Assembly: GCA_020631735.1 (NCBI GenBank)
Contig: CM036225.1
Coordinates: 66,638,662 to 66,702,661 of the forward strand
Origin: Saccharum officinarum
Lineage: Eukaryota > Streptophyta > Magnoliopsida > Poales > Poaceae
Reading direction: 5' to 3'
Length of the DNA stretch: 64,000 nucleotides
The notes below the pieces were generated by a model. That model was not told the origin of the DNA. It saw only the letters and a program-made list of their open reading frames with translations, and made no database searches. The first letter of the stretch is position 1, and each line of letters starts with the position of its first letter. Shown in pieces: positions 22,873-32,041 of this stretch. The translations under genes were made by a program, and so were the position numbers.

Positions 22873-23595
22873 TGCAGAGTGCACCACTAAGGACAGGGCA
22901 TTGTAGCTTTCCATCTGTGCTGCTTTGGAAGAATGAAATGATGTTGCTTCAAATGACTTGGCTTCTGAAGCTGTACTTAAAGCAGACCAAAAGATGAAGT
23001 ATTTTCTGTAGTAATTTTTTTCTTTCACTCTTTAAATAAATATGGAACAATACATAGCTCTCTGTACCTTCTGCCATTGTAGGTTTGTGCTACGACTAGC
23101 ATCAATGATATTTATACGTTCTCCTTCAAATCAAATTAAATAATTGTTATTTGCTCAAATGAATTATCAAATGTGTTGGACAAAAACAATATTCACACTC
23201 CAAGTTCCACTCTCAACCTAGGAGATTAAAATTGCTCCATTTCTAGCTAGCTAATTTGTTCGACTTCAGTACGACCTGTGTGCGCGCTTGCACTATGCCT
23301 GGCCGTGGGATGTACTCCTAAAGCAGTTGTTGGATCATATCATTGTGTTTTATGCCCAGAGATGGACAGGATGTTGGCATCCATTATTTTCAATCTTATA
23401 CTAGTATTATTTAATATAGTTGTAGATATGCTAGTAATTGTTTATCTCAAGTGAGCTGCCGCCGGCCTTGGAGGCCAGTCGCGTGGTCCACGAATAAAAA
23501 TTATTTTGGCAACTAGTGGTAGCCAATGGTGTTGAGGTGCAACTGTATGCATAGGGTGCATTGTCGTTCTCTGATTGGCCCTGGCTTACGAAATA
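22873..23595. other. 3' flank of EXO70 copy 2
   Basis: It begins with the shared 3' UTR block (CTTCAAATGACTTGGCTTCTG near 22948-22968). AT-rich intergenic DNA follows. Nothing else recognised. Confidence 0.5.
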
Positions 23596-23877
23596 CTCCC
23601 TCCATTCATTTATCCCCTTCATCTAAGCAAAACCTTTTTATTCAAAAATCTCCTTCATATTAGCTTAGAACTTGCCCGCATTTATTGTCTGTTTGATGCT
23701 CATTGGCTACCACCCGCCTGCATTTATTGTCTCTTTGCTGCTCATTGGCTGTTTTTAGCCTGTAACTCCTCGTATGCACTCAACACGCGATGATTAAATG
23801 CAAACTGAGTGGTTTTATTCTGCTCCTTGGTCACTACGCCAAAGGTTAAAATGATGGAGATAAATGAATGGAGGGAG
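23596..23877. mobile_element. Stowaway-like MITE
   Basis: A 282-bp element with terminal inverted repeats CTCCCTCCATTCATTTATC and GATAAATGAATGGAGGGAG. It is flanked by TA on both sides (23594-23595 and 23878-23879). This is the Tc1/mariner-type Stowaway signature. No coding capacity. Confidence 0.88.
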
Positions 23878-23879
23878 TA

Positions 23880-25780
23880 TCAGCCCCTGTCCATTGCGTC
23901 TCCTCCACTTATCTCCTGCTCGTCGGTGGACAAAATGAGATGGGATAGGATGGACCTGTCTTAGTTTTCAGAGGCGAGATGGTCTCATCTGTTGTTTGGT
24001 TGAGAAGGGACGGGATGACTCTGTTTTCTATTTGGTTCTCAGACATTAAAAGTGGGATGAGTCACATGACATGTGGGACCCACCTGTCAACCTCTTATTT
24101 CCCCCCTTCTTCCTCTCCCTTCCTTCGTTTTTCCTACACTAAGATCTAATAGCAGTTGTAATAAACAGGAGGATTTCCATATAATGACGAACTGCAATTT
24201 GTCTTAACATGCCAATGGACAAATCATCCAAATTTTTAATTTAAATTTTAACATGCTAAGCTCAATTCCATGTATCATATTTTAGAATTATTTTTTTTAA
24301 TTGTCCAGACTACATTGGATGAAAGAACAATGAAAACCAATGTTCTCGATCTCGATGAGATTAGTAATGTTGTAGTCGATGACTATTTCATGCGATGAGA
24401 TATCTCGGCCACGTGCTCGCCCGCGCGGCGGCAGCGGGCCGGATCTCGCCCAAGCACTCGCCGGCCGGAGCTCCCCCAAGCAGTGGCAGTACAGGAGCTC
24501 CCCCATGCGGTGGCGGTATAGGAGTGCGCTCGCCGGGGCGGAGCTCGCTGGCTCGCTCCCACAGCGGCGTCAGTGCGCTCCTCTCTCCTCTTCTCCTCCG
24601 CATCGCATCCGGCGCAACTCCTCTCCATGACCCCATCTGCATCCGGCGCACCTCGCGAGCCGCTCGTCCCACCTGGGACGAACTCCGTCCATGAAATTCT
24701 TGGGGACGGGGTCACCCCATCTCACGCAAATATTCACGTCGGGGACATCCTCGCTCCACTCCGCCTCCCCACCAAACAGTGCTCGTCCCGGGGCCATCCC
24801 ATCTTTCCATCCCACTTCGTCCCCTCAACCAAACACAGCCTAACTCCACAGCCAGATCGTGTGTCTGTGTGGCCGTGTTCATCCTTTCCTCCACGAGATC
24901 TGAGACACATGTTTGATTGCGAACATTCTAAATACTTATGGGAAACTTGGATGCAAGGCAGATTATACCTTGTCCCCATTGGTTAATCATGTTTGTATTT
25001 GCAGGTTTAGCTTTGGCCTCGTAGGATGTTAGAAACAAAATGATGATTGAGAAACAGTTTCGGAGTCATCCAACTAATATCATGTACTCATATATGTGGT
25101 TTTTGCTATGAAAAACAGTTGTCATAAACTTATCCATTACTTATCTATATGCATTTAGTTGAAACCTTAGTTTAAGTTATGATAGTTCTTGTTGTAGTTG
25201 TGTCTTGTGATGTCATAGATCAAGATTTTGATTTTCAATTTTCATCTTATTAGTTACTACATATTTTTATACATTATGTATAAATATATATAGTAAAGAC
25301 AATACATCTAGAAAAGTCAAAACGTCATATAATGGATAGAGTATTACCCAAATACAATAGAGAGAAGGAAGACATCTATTTATTGGTCAAACTTTTATAT
25401 TTTTCTTCAAGTAAAACACTCCCTTAAGTTCCATCCTAAAAAGAATATAATTCTCGGGTTCCGATGAGTCAAATAATTTCAAAGTTGACCCAAATCTATA
25501 TTAAAAAGCACTCACATTTATGATACCGAATAAAACCGTTAGATTAATTATCAAATATATTTTCACAGTATAAACTATGTAAAGACATAAATGTTGATAT
25601 TATTTTCTATAAACTTGCGTCCCAAATCTAAAATTGTTTTCATTAGATCAAGAGAGTACCTTTAAAAGAAATTATTTGTTTTACAAAAAAGGAAAAAATA
25701 TTCAACGAACAAAAGAATGTTCAAGTATAAGAAAAAAATAATGTTTACTGTCGCAAAAAAAAATAAAAATTGTTTATGAA
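23880..25780. other. Intergenic region with an inverted repeat and MITE fragments
   Basis: Imperfect inverted arms lie at about 23991-24020 (GTTTGGTTGAGAAGGGACGGG) and 24806-24839, about 850 bases apart. They may bound an unclassified non-autonomous DNA element. The GC-rich part (24390-24900) has open frames in most phases, as expected from composition. Decayed Stowaway-like pieces are suggested near 25290-25340 and 25418-25660. No gene supported. Confidence 0.4.
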
Positions 25781-25782
25781 TA

Positions 25783-26105
25783 GGCGACATGCCTATGGCT
25801 GCTAGACCAGTTAGTGAAGCCTCCGGGTGGCGTCCCACATGACCAGAGTTCAAATCCTTGGTCAGGCGAATTTCTGGTCGGCGGTATGGACAAAGACCCC
25901 CTCGCCTGTCCCGCGTTCCCAAAGCACGGGTAAAATGGACCGGCCCTCTCTCACCAGGTAACGGGCCCCTATGTGCTCCCGAGGCGGCCCTCTCTCACTA
26001 GGTAACTGGCCCCTGTGTGTGGTGAGGCATGGGTTTCGGGGGTTTTCTCGGATTGGGTGAAAAGTCCTCTACCTTAAGCTAAAATAGCTCGGAAGTGTCT
26101 ACCTC
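25783..26105 (+). mobile_element. Possible tRNA-derived SINE
   Basis: The start resembles a tRNA-like head: ATGGCTGCTAGACCAG, then 40-odd bases on GAGTTCAAATCCTTG, close to a polymerase III box B. The body has an internal direct repeat of about 46 bases (CGGCCCTCTCTCAC.AGGTAAC.GGCCCCT). The tail AAGTCCTCTACCTTAAGCT... is of a type I associate with grass SINEs. Target duplications were not confirmed. Confidence 0.4.
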
Positions 26106-26163
26106 CGCAACCCAAGTTTAGAATAGGTAACATGGCTACTGCTAGCTCTATATATAGGATGTA

Positions 26164-26306
26164 CTCTTTTCATTCCAAATTATAAGACGTTTTGACTTTT
26201 CTAGATATATTACTAATGCTATATATCTAGACATTATATAAGTATATAGCAAAACTTATATGCCTAAAAAAGCTAAAAAATCTTATAATTTAGAATGGAG
26301 GAAATT
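26164..26306. mobile_element. Stowaway-like MITE, short
   Basis: The left end CTCTTTTCATTCCAAATTAT and right end ATAATTTAGAATGGAGGAA are inverted. The interior AAGACGTTTTGACTTTTCTAG is typical of a common grass Stowaway family. TA precedes the left end; the right boundary is less clear. Confidence 0.65.
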
Positions 26307-26419
26307 TTTTTTGAAAGTAAAGAGAATGGAGGAATTATAAATTTTACAAAACCTATATGTGAGTTGTCTTCTAGTTTTCCTCATCCTGCCGAGCTCTCAC
26401 AAAAATTGTTGGAAACCAT

Positions 26420-26664
26420 GGGCTTGTTTAGTTCCTGAAATATTTTGCGAAATGCTACTGTAGCACTTTTCATTGTTATTTGGTAATTAGTGTCCAATCA
26501 TGGCTTAATTAGGTTTAAAAGATTCGTCTCGTCCATTTCGTCTAAACTATGTAATTAGTTTTATTTTTTTATCTATATTTAATGCTCCATGCATGTGTCC
26601 AAAGATTCGATGTGACGGAGAATCTACTGTTTTTTTGCGAAATATTTTGGAACTAAACAGGGCC
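26420..26664. mobile_element. MITE with GGGC.TGTTTAGTTCC termini, PIF/Harbinger-like
   Basis: A 245-bp element with inverted ends GGGCTTGTTTAGTTCC and GGAACTAAACAGGGCC. Trinucleotide CAT flanks both sides (26417-26419, 26665-26667). The interior matches a very common grass MITE family (TGCTACTGTAGCAC, GATTCGTCTCG, ATGTGACGGAGAATC). The three-base duplication points to PIF/Harbinger, though CAT is not the usual TWA. Confidence 0.75.
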
Positions 26665-26667
26665 CAT

Positions 26668-27472
26668 ACGTCTTATGTACATCGTCGTGCATTAGCGTTG
26701 TGCTTTATCACATTATTAATCTGATTGTTAAGGAGGGTTTAGTTGGTGTTAAGCCTCTGATCGAAGAATTGCTGCATATAATTGTTATTGCATTTGTTGT
26801 TGGTGCTAGACCTAGAAAATTTGGTTTGGACATAGAGATTTGGTTAGGTGCGGAGGTCGTGTCACGCCACGGGAGATTAAGAGATGCGCAAAGACATCGA
26901 GTCATGTCGTGGTAGAGTGGGAGATGATGTGGGGATGCCGTGTTAAGCAGGGTGGTCTAGAAATGCTGCAGGAACATCAAGTCACGTTGCCAGAGATTGA
27001 GGGACTAGTAATGCTCGTGAGCAGGCGTCCGTCCGTCCGGACGTGTTTCCTTTCTGCGTCTCCTCATCTTTCTCTCAAAAATATCTTCCACCCCCATGTT
27101 CGCCATCGCGTGCTGCTACACCGTGCGCTCGTTGCTACGCCATGCGCTCGCTGCTACCGTCTTAACTGCCGCGCACCCCATCCCGTGCCGTGTGGCTCCC
27201 CCATCCAACGTCGTGCTCCATCCTGCACCACGCCCCCTCCATCACCGCGCCACGCTCCATCCCCTGGCGCGATCACTCTAGCTCGCTGCACGCCACACTC
27301 CCCAGCTACGCGCCGTGCCCCATCCCCCGCGCGTGCCGAGGTGCTGTTGGGGTGCTGCCAAGGTGTTCTCAAGGTGCTGCTGACGCCGCCATTCCCCGCC
27401 GCACCAGAAGGTCGTGGCCACTATCGACGCCGTGACCGCCGTGACCTGTGACCCCAGCAAGGAGATGTTGCG
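26668..27472. other. Intergenic segment leading into a repeat-rich block
   Basis: It is AT-rich up to about 27000, then sharply GC-rich (GTCCGTCCGTCCGGACG near 27030, CGCCATGCGCTCG type sequence to 27440). Several overlapping frames are open because of composition. None has a recognisable domain. It may be the left part of a non-autonomous DNA element ending near 28760. Confidence 0.35.
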
Positions 27473-27895
27473 ATGAAAGCGCATGTTGCAAACGTGTGTT
27501 TCAAGTGTTTTAGACGTTTCAGAGGTACGTTGCAATCATTTCATATGAATGTTGCAAAAGTAGATCGGGGATGTTACACATGTTGCATATGTTGCAAGTA
27601 TTTCAGAGGTTTGTTCAAAATGTTTTATCTATTCCAAACGTATGTTGCAAGCGTTCTGATCTGAATATTGCATATGTTTCACACATATGTTGCAACAATT
27701 TGTTCCAAATGTTTCAGCTGCTTCAGGCTTATGTTACAGCAAGTGTTTAATGTTGCAAATTGCAAGTGTTTTATCTGGATGTTATATATGTTTTACGTAC
27801 ACATATGTTGCAAGTGTATGTTCCAGATGTTTCATCTATTTTATACGTATGTTGCATTTAAGTGTTTCATATTGCACGTGTTTCATGTTGTTTGG
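27473..27895. repeat. Degenerate repeats of a TGTTGCAA motif
   Basis: About fifteen imperfect units alternate ATGTTGCAA with GTGTTTCA or TGTTTCATCT, spaced 20-40 bases. Such arrays occur inside some non-autonomous grass DNA transposons. Because stops are rare here, an accidental long frame appears on the + strand, but it is low-complexity. Confidence 0.6.
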
Positions 27896-27930
27896 GGAGT
27901 CAGGGGCGCGGAGAGTGATGGTGGCACGAC

Positions 27931-28902
27931 ACGGGCGTCGGGAAACAGGGTGCGGCAAGCTGGGGCCAGCGGACGAGGCACGTGGCGCACCGGTGTCCTG
28001 CGGACGGGGCGCGCTAGGGAACGGCGGTCGGGGCACGACATGGCGGGGTGCACATGCGAGGTGGGGCGAACGGCCTCGAATCAAGGCAGACAGGGCGTCG
28101 CGTGTGAGGCGAGTCGCCGCGCACGGACGCGCGGGCGCTACGATTGGGCAGGGTGCGCGTGCGGGGTGGGAAAAAATCAGTGGATGGGGCAGGCTGCACA
28201 GGCGTTCGGATGCCCGCGTCTGTGCAGATGTCCGGCCGCTAGCACTGCCGTTGAGGTACTGTACTTAAGACTCTTTCCCTCACTCTCTCTCTTACAAGTC
28301 ATTAAAAATCCACTGTGGTATCGCATGAGATGCAGTAGATATTTACATCCTACGGCCCATGTTCTCTCTCCAAATAACCTCTGGCGCCATGGATGTGTCA
28401 TCGCATCAATGTCATCGCGGCACACGGCACGGGCGCCGGGGAACAGGGTGCGGCAAGCTAGGGGCCAGCGGATGAGGCACATGGCGCATTGGTGTCCTGC
28501 GGACGGGGCGCGCTAGGGACCGGCGGTCGGGGCACGACGTGGCGGGGTGCGCATGCGGGGCGGGGCGAACGGCCTCGAATCGAGGTGGACAGGGCGGGCG
28601 GCGCGTGCGAGGCGAGTCGCCGCGCCCGGACGCATGGGCGCAGCGATTGGGCAGGGTGTGCATGCGGGGCGGTAAAAAAATCAGTGGATAGGACACGCTG
28701 CGCGGGCGTTCGGATGCCCGTGTCTGTGCAAACGTCCGGCCGCTAGCACTGCCGTTGAGGGTATGTGCTTACGACTCTTTCCCTCTCTCTCTTACAAGTC
28801 ATTAAAAATCCACTGTGGTATCAAATGAGATGCAGTAGATATTTACATCCTACGGCCCCAAATAACCTCTGGCGCCACGGATGTGTCATCGCGTCAACGT
28901 CT
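27931..28902. repeat. Tandem duplication of about 490 bp, GC-rich with AT-rich tail
   Basis: Copy 1 (about 27931-28413) and copy 2 (about 28429-28902) both read ACGGGCG.CGGG.AACAGGG...GGTCGGGGCACGAC...CGTTCGGATGCCCG, then CTTACAAGTCATTAAAAATCC...CTGGCGCCA.GGATGTGTC. They differ by substitutions and small indels. The unit joins a GC-rich transposon-like part to what may be flanking host DNA. Confidence 0.8.
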
Positions 28903-29248
28903 CATTTTTGGACTCTCCTCAATCTGCCGCGGCACACCCATCGACTCGAAGGAGAGGCGTGTGGTGACTTGGCGTTGACGAGAGAAACGTCCGGAATAGT
29001 AGCCAACGCGTGTTCAGTACTTCAGTTGGGGGAAAACGTCATGAGATTACGACTATACAGGCGTGTTACTCACGAATCTGCATATATGGATTTTGGCTAC
29101 ATACCATATAGGTTTTTTCGTTCGCCTCCACAGCTCTTTTCTGAACATCATTATATTGTGGAAATTGCTCTCTGCACGCACGTACATAGCCAGTTGCACG
29201 TCGCCGGCTGGCCGCTTGCTAGGGCCGGGTACCCACCGGCTTATTAGC
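28903..29248. other. Upstream region of EXO70 copy 3
   Basis: No recognised gene or repeat. It precedes ATG 29249 of copy 3 and may be its decayed promoter. Confidence 0.4.
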
Positions 29249-30473
29249 ATGAAGGATAGGAATGGCGGCCACAGGCGTTGGAGCTACAAGTACAACAAGC
29301 AGAAGCAGACTGGCTTCTGTTTGAATGACAGCGTTAGCATCTCGTCATCAGGTACGATAGTCTCGACCGCCTACACTAGATCCAGATCTAGCGGCTCTCG
29401 CTTCTCCTCTACCCCTATGCAGGGACTCAGAGTGGGAACAAAGCTAGCATCCCAGATCAGTTCCATTTTGCAAGATTTATCCAAGAAACCATGTTGAAAA
29501 TGCTCGCTTTTGTTGATGTCATAGCAGTCCCTGCTGCGAATGGGGTGACGGTACTACCACTCGTGAACCTTGGTACTCTGCTCGATTTGCACGGTGCTCT
29601 GTCCAACGCGCTAACGGAGGTCCGATTGCTGTTGCATTCGCCATCCTCTGCACAAGTTGAAACGATACATGCCGAGATAGTCAGTCTCATGTCAGAAAAG
29701 GAGGCCAAGGCGGGCGAGGCCATATGGAGCATGATGGAGAATTACAGAACTCGTGTGCTGGAATCAATAGACGGCGGCGATGATGACTCGTTGACTTATG
29801 TGTTTGGTTGCTGGTGATACATTGAACATTCACATGGCCCACCCATTCCATAATGAGGTACATCAGCTTCCTGCGGTGTCGTTTCCTGTCGTTGGCTCCA
29901 ATTGTATCGGAAGCAGCTAACCTGGGGAAGTATGTGCCTGAGATTAGACAAGTGCCTCCTTTGATCAGCCTGGTTATGGAGGTGGCGTCTTGTGTACAAC
30001 AGAAGCTTGCAAGCAAGTCAGAATCATTCCCAGATCAGGCTCTAAGGTTCTTATTCTTGCTCAACAACTCATACTTCATCCAAGATGAGATCAGCTACCC
30101 TTTCTCCTCTCTCCAAGACCACGTGAAATTAGTTTTTGAAGCCGTCGGTCACAAAGTTGAGGGCTATATGCAGAGTTATATACTGGTTTCTTGGGATCCC
30201 GTGTTGTCATGCTTGCTCAATCCTACACGTCCGTGCTTCGGGAGAAACTACTCCACACTGTCCAAGTTCGAGTCCGAATTTCAGAAAATCTACACTACCC
30301 AAAAGCAGTGGAAGGTTCTAGATCCTAAACTGAGGGAAACTCTACACGCAGCTATCACCGAGAAAATCATTCCAGCCTACACAAAATACATAGAGGACAA
30401 CAAAGTTACTACCCCAAAATTCAGTCCCCAGGAGCTACAAGAGATGCTGCAAGAGCTGTTTGAAGGATGCTGA
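29249..30473 (+). pseudogene. EXO70-like copy 3, frameshifted with internal deletion
   Basis: ATG 29249 opens a leader like that of the other copies (MKDRNGGHR, then SSSGTIVS). After about 29435 some 390 bases present in copy 2 are missing, and the frame is lost. EXO70 sequence resumes in another frame: FARFIQETMLKMLAFVDV (from about 29467) to TGA 29815-29817. It then shifts again near 29845 and runs to TGA 30471-30473, with LRFLFLLNNSYF, FESEFQKIY, KVLDPKLRETL and QEMLQELFEG. The 3' UTR block shared by the family follows. Two phase changes make it a pseudogene unless introns rescue it. Grass EXO70s of this type are normally intronless. Confidence 0.85.
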
Positions 30474-30717
30474 ACTGCTGAACAGAGCGCCAAACCCGAC
30501 CCAAGAAGCGAAGACAATTAGTCACATTTAGATAGTTCTCCGTGTGTGTACGTTTGTTCTGGAGTGAAAAATGCCGTTGACGTTGTTGCTTCAAATGACA
30601 CAGCTTCTGAAAAGCTGAGGCATTATACAAACTTCATTTGGCTATTTGTATTCCCTCCCCCCCACCCCCTTTTTTTTATGGAAATTTCTCAAATATATGT
30701 AACACGAGAGAGCTGCC

Positions 30718-30788
30718 TTTTTTTTTAGGGAAACAGGAGGGGGTTGCCCCCCTACTGTGCTTTTAGTAAAATTAAAAGGACAAAACAG
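30718..30788 (-). mobile_element. LINE 2 3'-end stub carried by the duplication
   Basis: TTTTTTTAGGGAAACAGG...AAAAGGACAAAACAGG is identical to the LINE 2 end at 32042-32110. It stops abruptly at the duplication junction. It is a by-product, not a separate insertion. Confidence 0.9.
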
Positions 30789-31790
30789 GTCATCAGGTAC
30801 GATAGTCTCGACCGCCTACACTAGATCCAGATCTAGCGGCTCTCGCTTCTCCTCTACCCCTATGCAGGGACTCAGAGTGGGAACAAAGCTAGCATCCCAG
30901 ATCAGTTCCAGTTTGCAAGATTTATCCAAGAAACCATGTTGAAAATGCTCGCTTTTGTTGATGTCATAGCTAGTGAAGTCCCTGCTGCGAATGGGGTGAC
31001 GGTACTACCACTCGTGAACCTTGGTACTCTGCTCGATTTGCACGGTGCTCTGTCCAACGCGCTAACGGAGGTCCGATTGCTGTTGCATTCGCCATCCTCT
31101 GCACAAGTTGAAACGATACATGCCGAGATAGTCAGTCTCATGTCAGAAAAGGAGGCCAAGGCGGGCGAGGCCATATGGAGCATGATGGAGAATTACAGAA
31201 CTCGTGTGCTGGAATCAATAGACGGCGGCGACGATGACTCGTCGATTTATGTGTTTGGTTGCTGGTGATACATTGAACATTCACATGGCCCACCCATTCC
31301 ATAATGAGGTACATCAGCTTCCTGCGGTGTCGTTTCCCGTCGTTGGCTCCAATTGTATCGGAAGCAGCTAACCTGGGGAAGTATGTGCCTGAGATTAGAC
31401 AAGTGCCTCCTTTGATCAGCCTGGTTATGGATCGGAGGTGCCGTCTTGTGTACAACAGAAGCTTGCAAGCAAGTCAGAATCATTCCCAGATCAGGCTAAA
31501 GGTTCTTATTCTTGGGATCCCATGTTGTCATGCTTGCTCAATCCTACACGTCCGTGCTTCGGGAGAAACTACTCGACACTGTCCAAGTTCGAGTCCGAAT
31601 TTCAGAAAATCTACACTACCCAAAAGCAGTGGAAGGTTCCAGATCCTAAACTGAGGGAAACTCTACAGCTATCACCGAGAAAATCATTCCAGCCTACACA
31701 AAATACATAGAGGACAACAAAGTTACTACCCCAAAATTCAGTCCCCAGGAGCTACAAGAGATGCTGCAAGAGCTGTTTGAAGGATGCTGA
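30789..31790 (+). pseudogene. EXO70-like copy 4, duplicate of copy 3
   Basis: It lacks the first about 95 bases of copy 3 (start codon and leader), because the duplication began inside the gene. It carries the same 390-base deletion and frame breaks. Extra changes are a 6-base insertion near 30968, a short insertion near 31432, and a deletion of about 145 bases near 31503-31515. That deletion removes LLNNSYF and the following helix, joined at a TTCTTG repeat. The end QEMLQELFEG reaches TGA 31788-31790. It has no start and cannot make EXO70. Confidence 0.88.
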
Positions 31791-32041
31791 ACTGCTGAAC
31801 AGAGCGCCAAACCCGACCCAAGAAGCGAAGACAATTAGTCACATTTAGATAGTTCTCTCTGTGTGTACTTTGTTCTGGAGTGAAAAATGCCGTTGACGTT
31901 GTTGCTTCAAATGACACAGCTTCTGAAAACCTGAGGCATTATACAAACTTCATTTGGCTATTTGTATTCCCTCCCCCCCCCCCCCCCCCCCCCTTTTTTT
32001 TGGAAATTTCTCAAATATATGTAACACGAGTGAGCTGCCTG
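31791..32041. other. Former 3' UTR of copy 4 with a long C run
   Basis: Same as after copy 3, except that a mixed C tract has become an uninterrupted run of more than 20 C (about 31972-31994). Expansion by slippage or an assembly artefact are both possible. Confidence 0.6.

Noticed and set aside
24383..24986. Overlapping open frames on both strands suggesting a gene
   Set aside because: The segment is very GC-rich, nearly all frames are open, codon patterns are not consistent, and no domain is recognisable.
27668..28746. Frame of 282 codons on the + strand and its neighbours
   Set aside because: It runs through the TGTTGCAA repeats and the duplicated GC-rich unit. The translation is repeat-derived and has no family match.
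30718..30788. A separate LINE insertion between EXO70 copies 3 and 4
   Set aside because: It is identical to the LINE 2 end and stops at the tandem duplication junction, so it is a copied stub.
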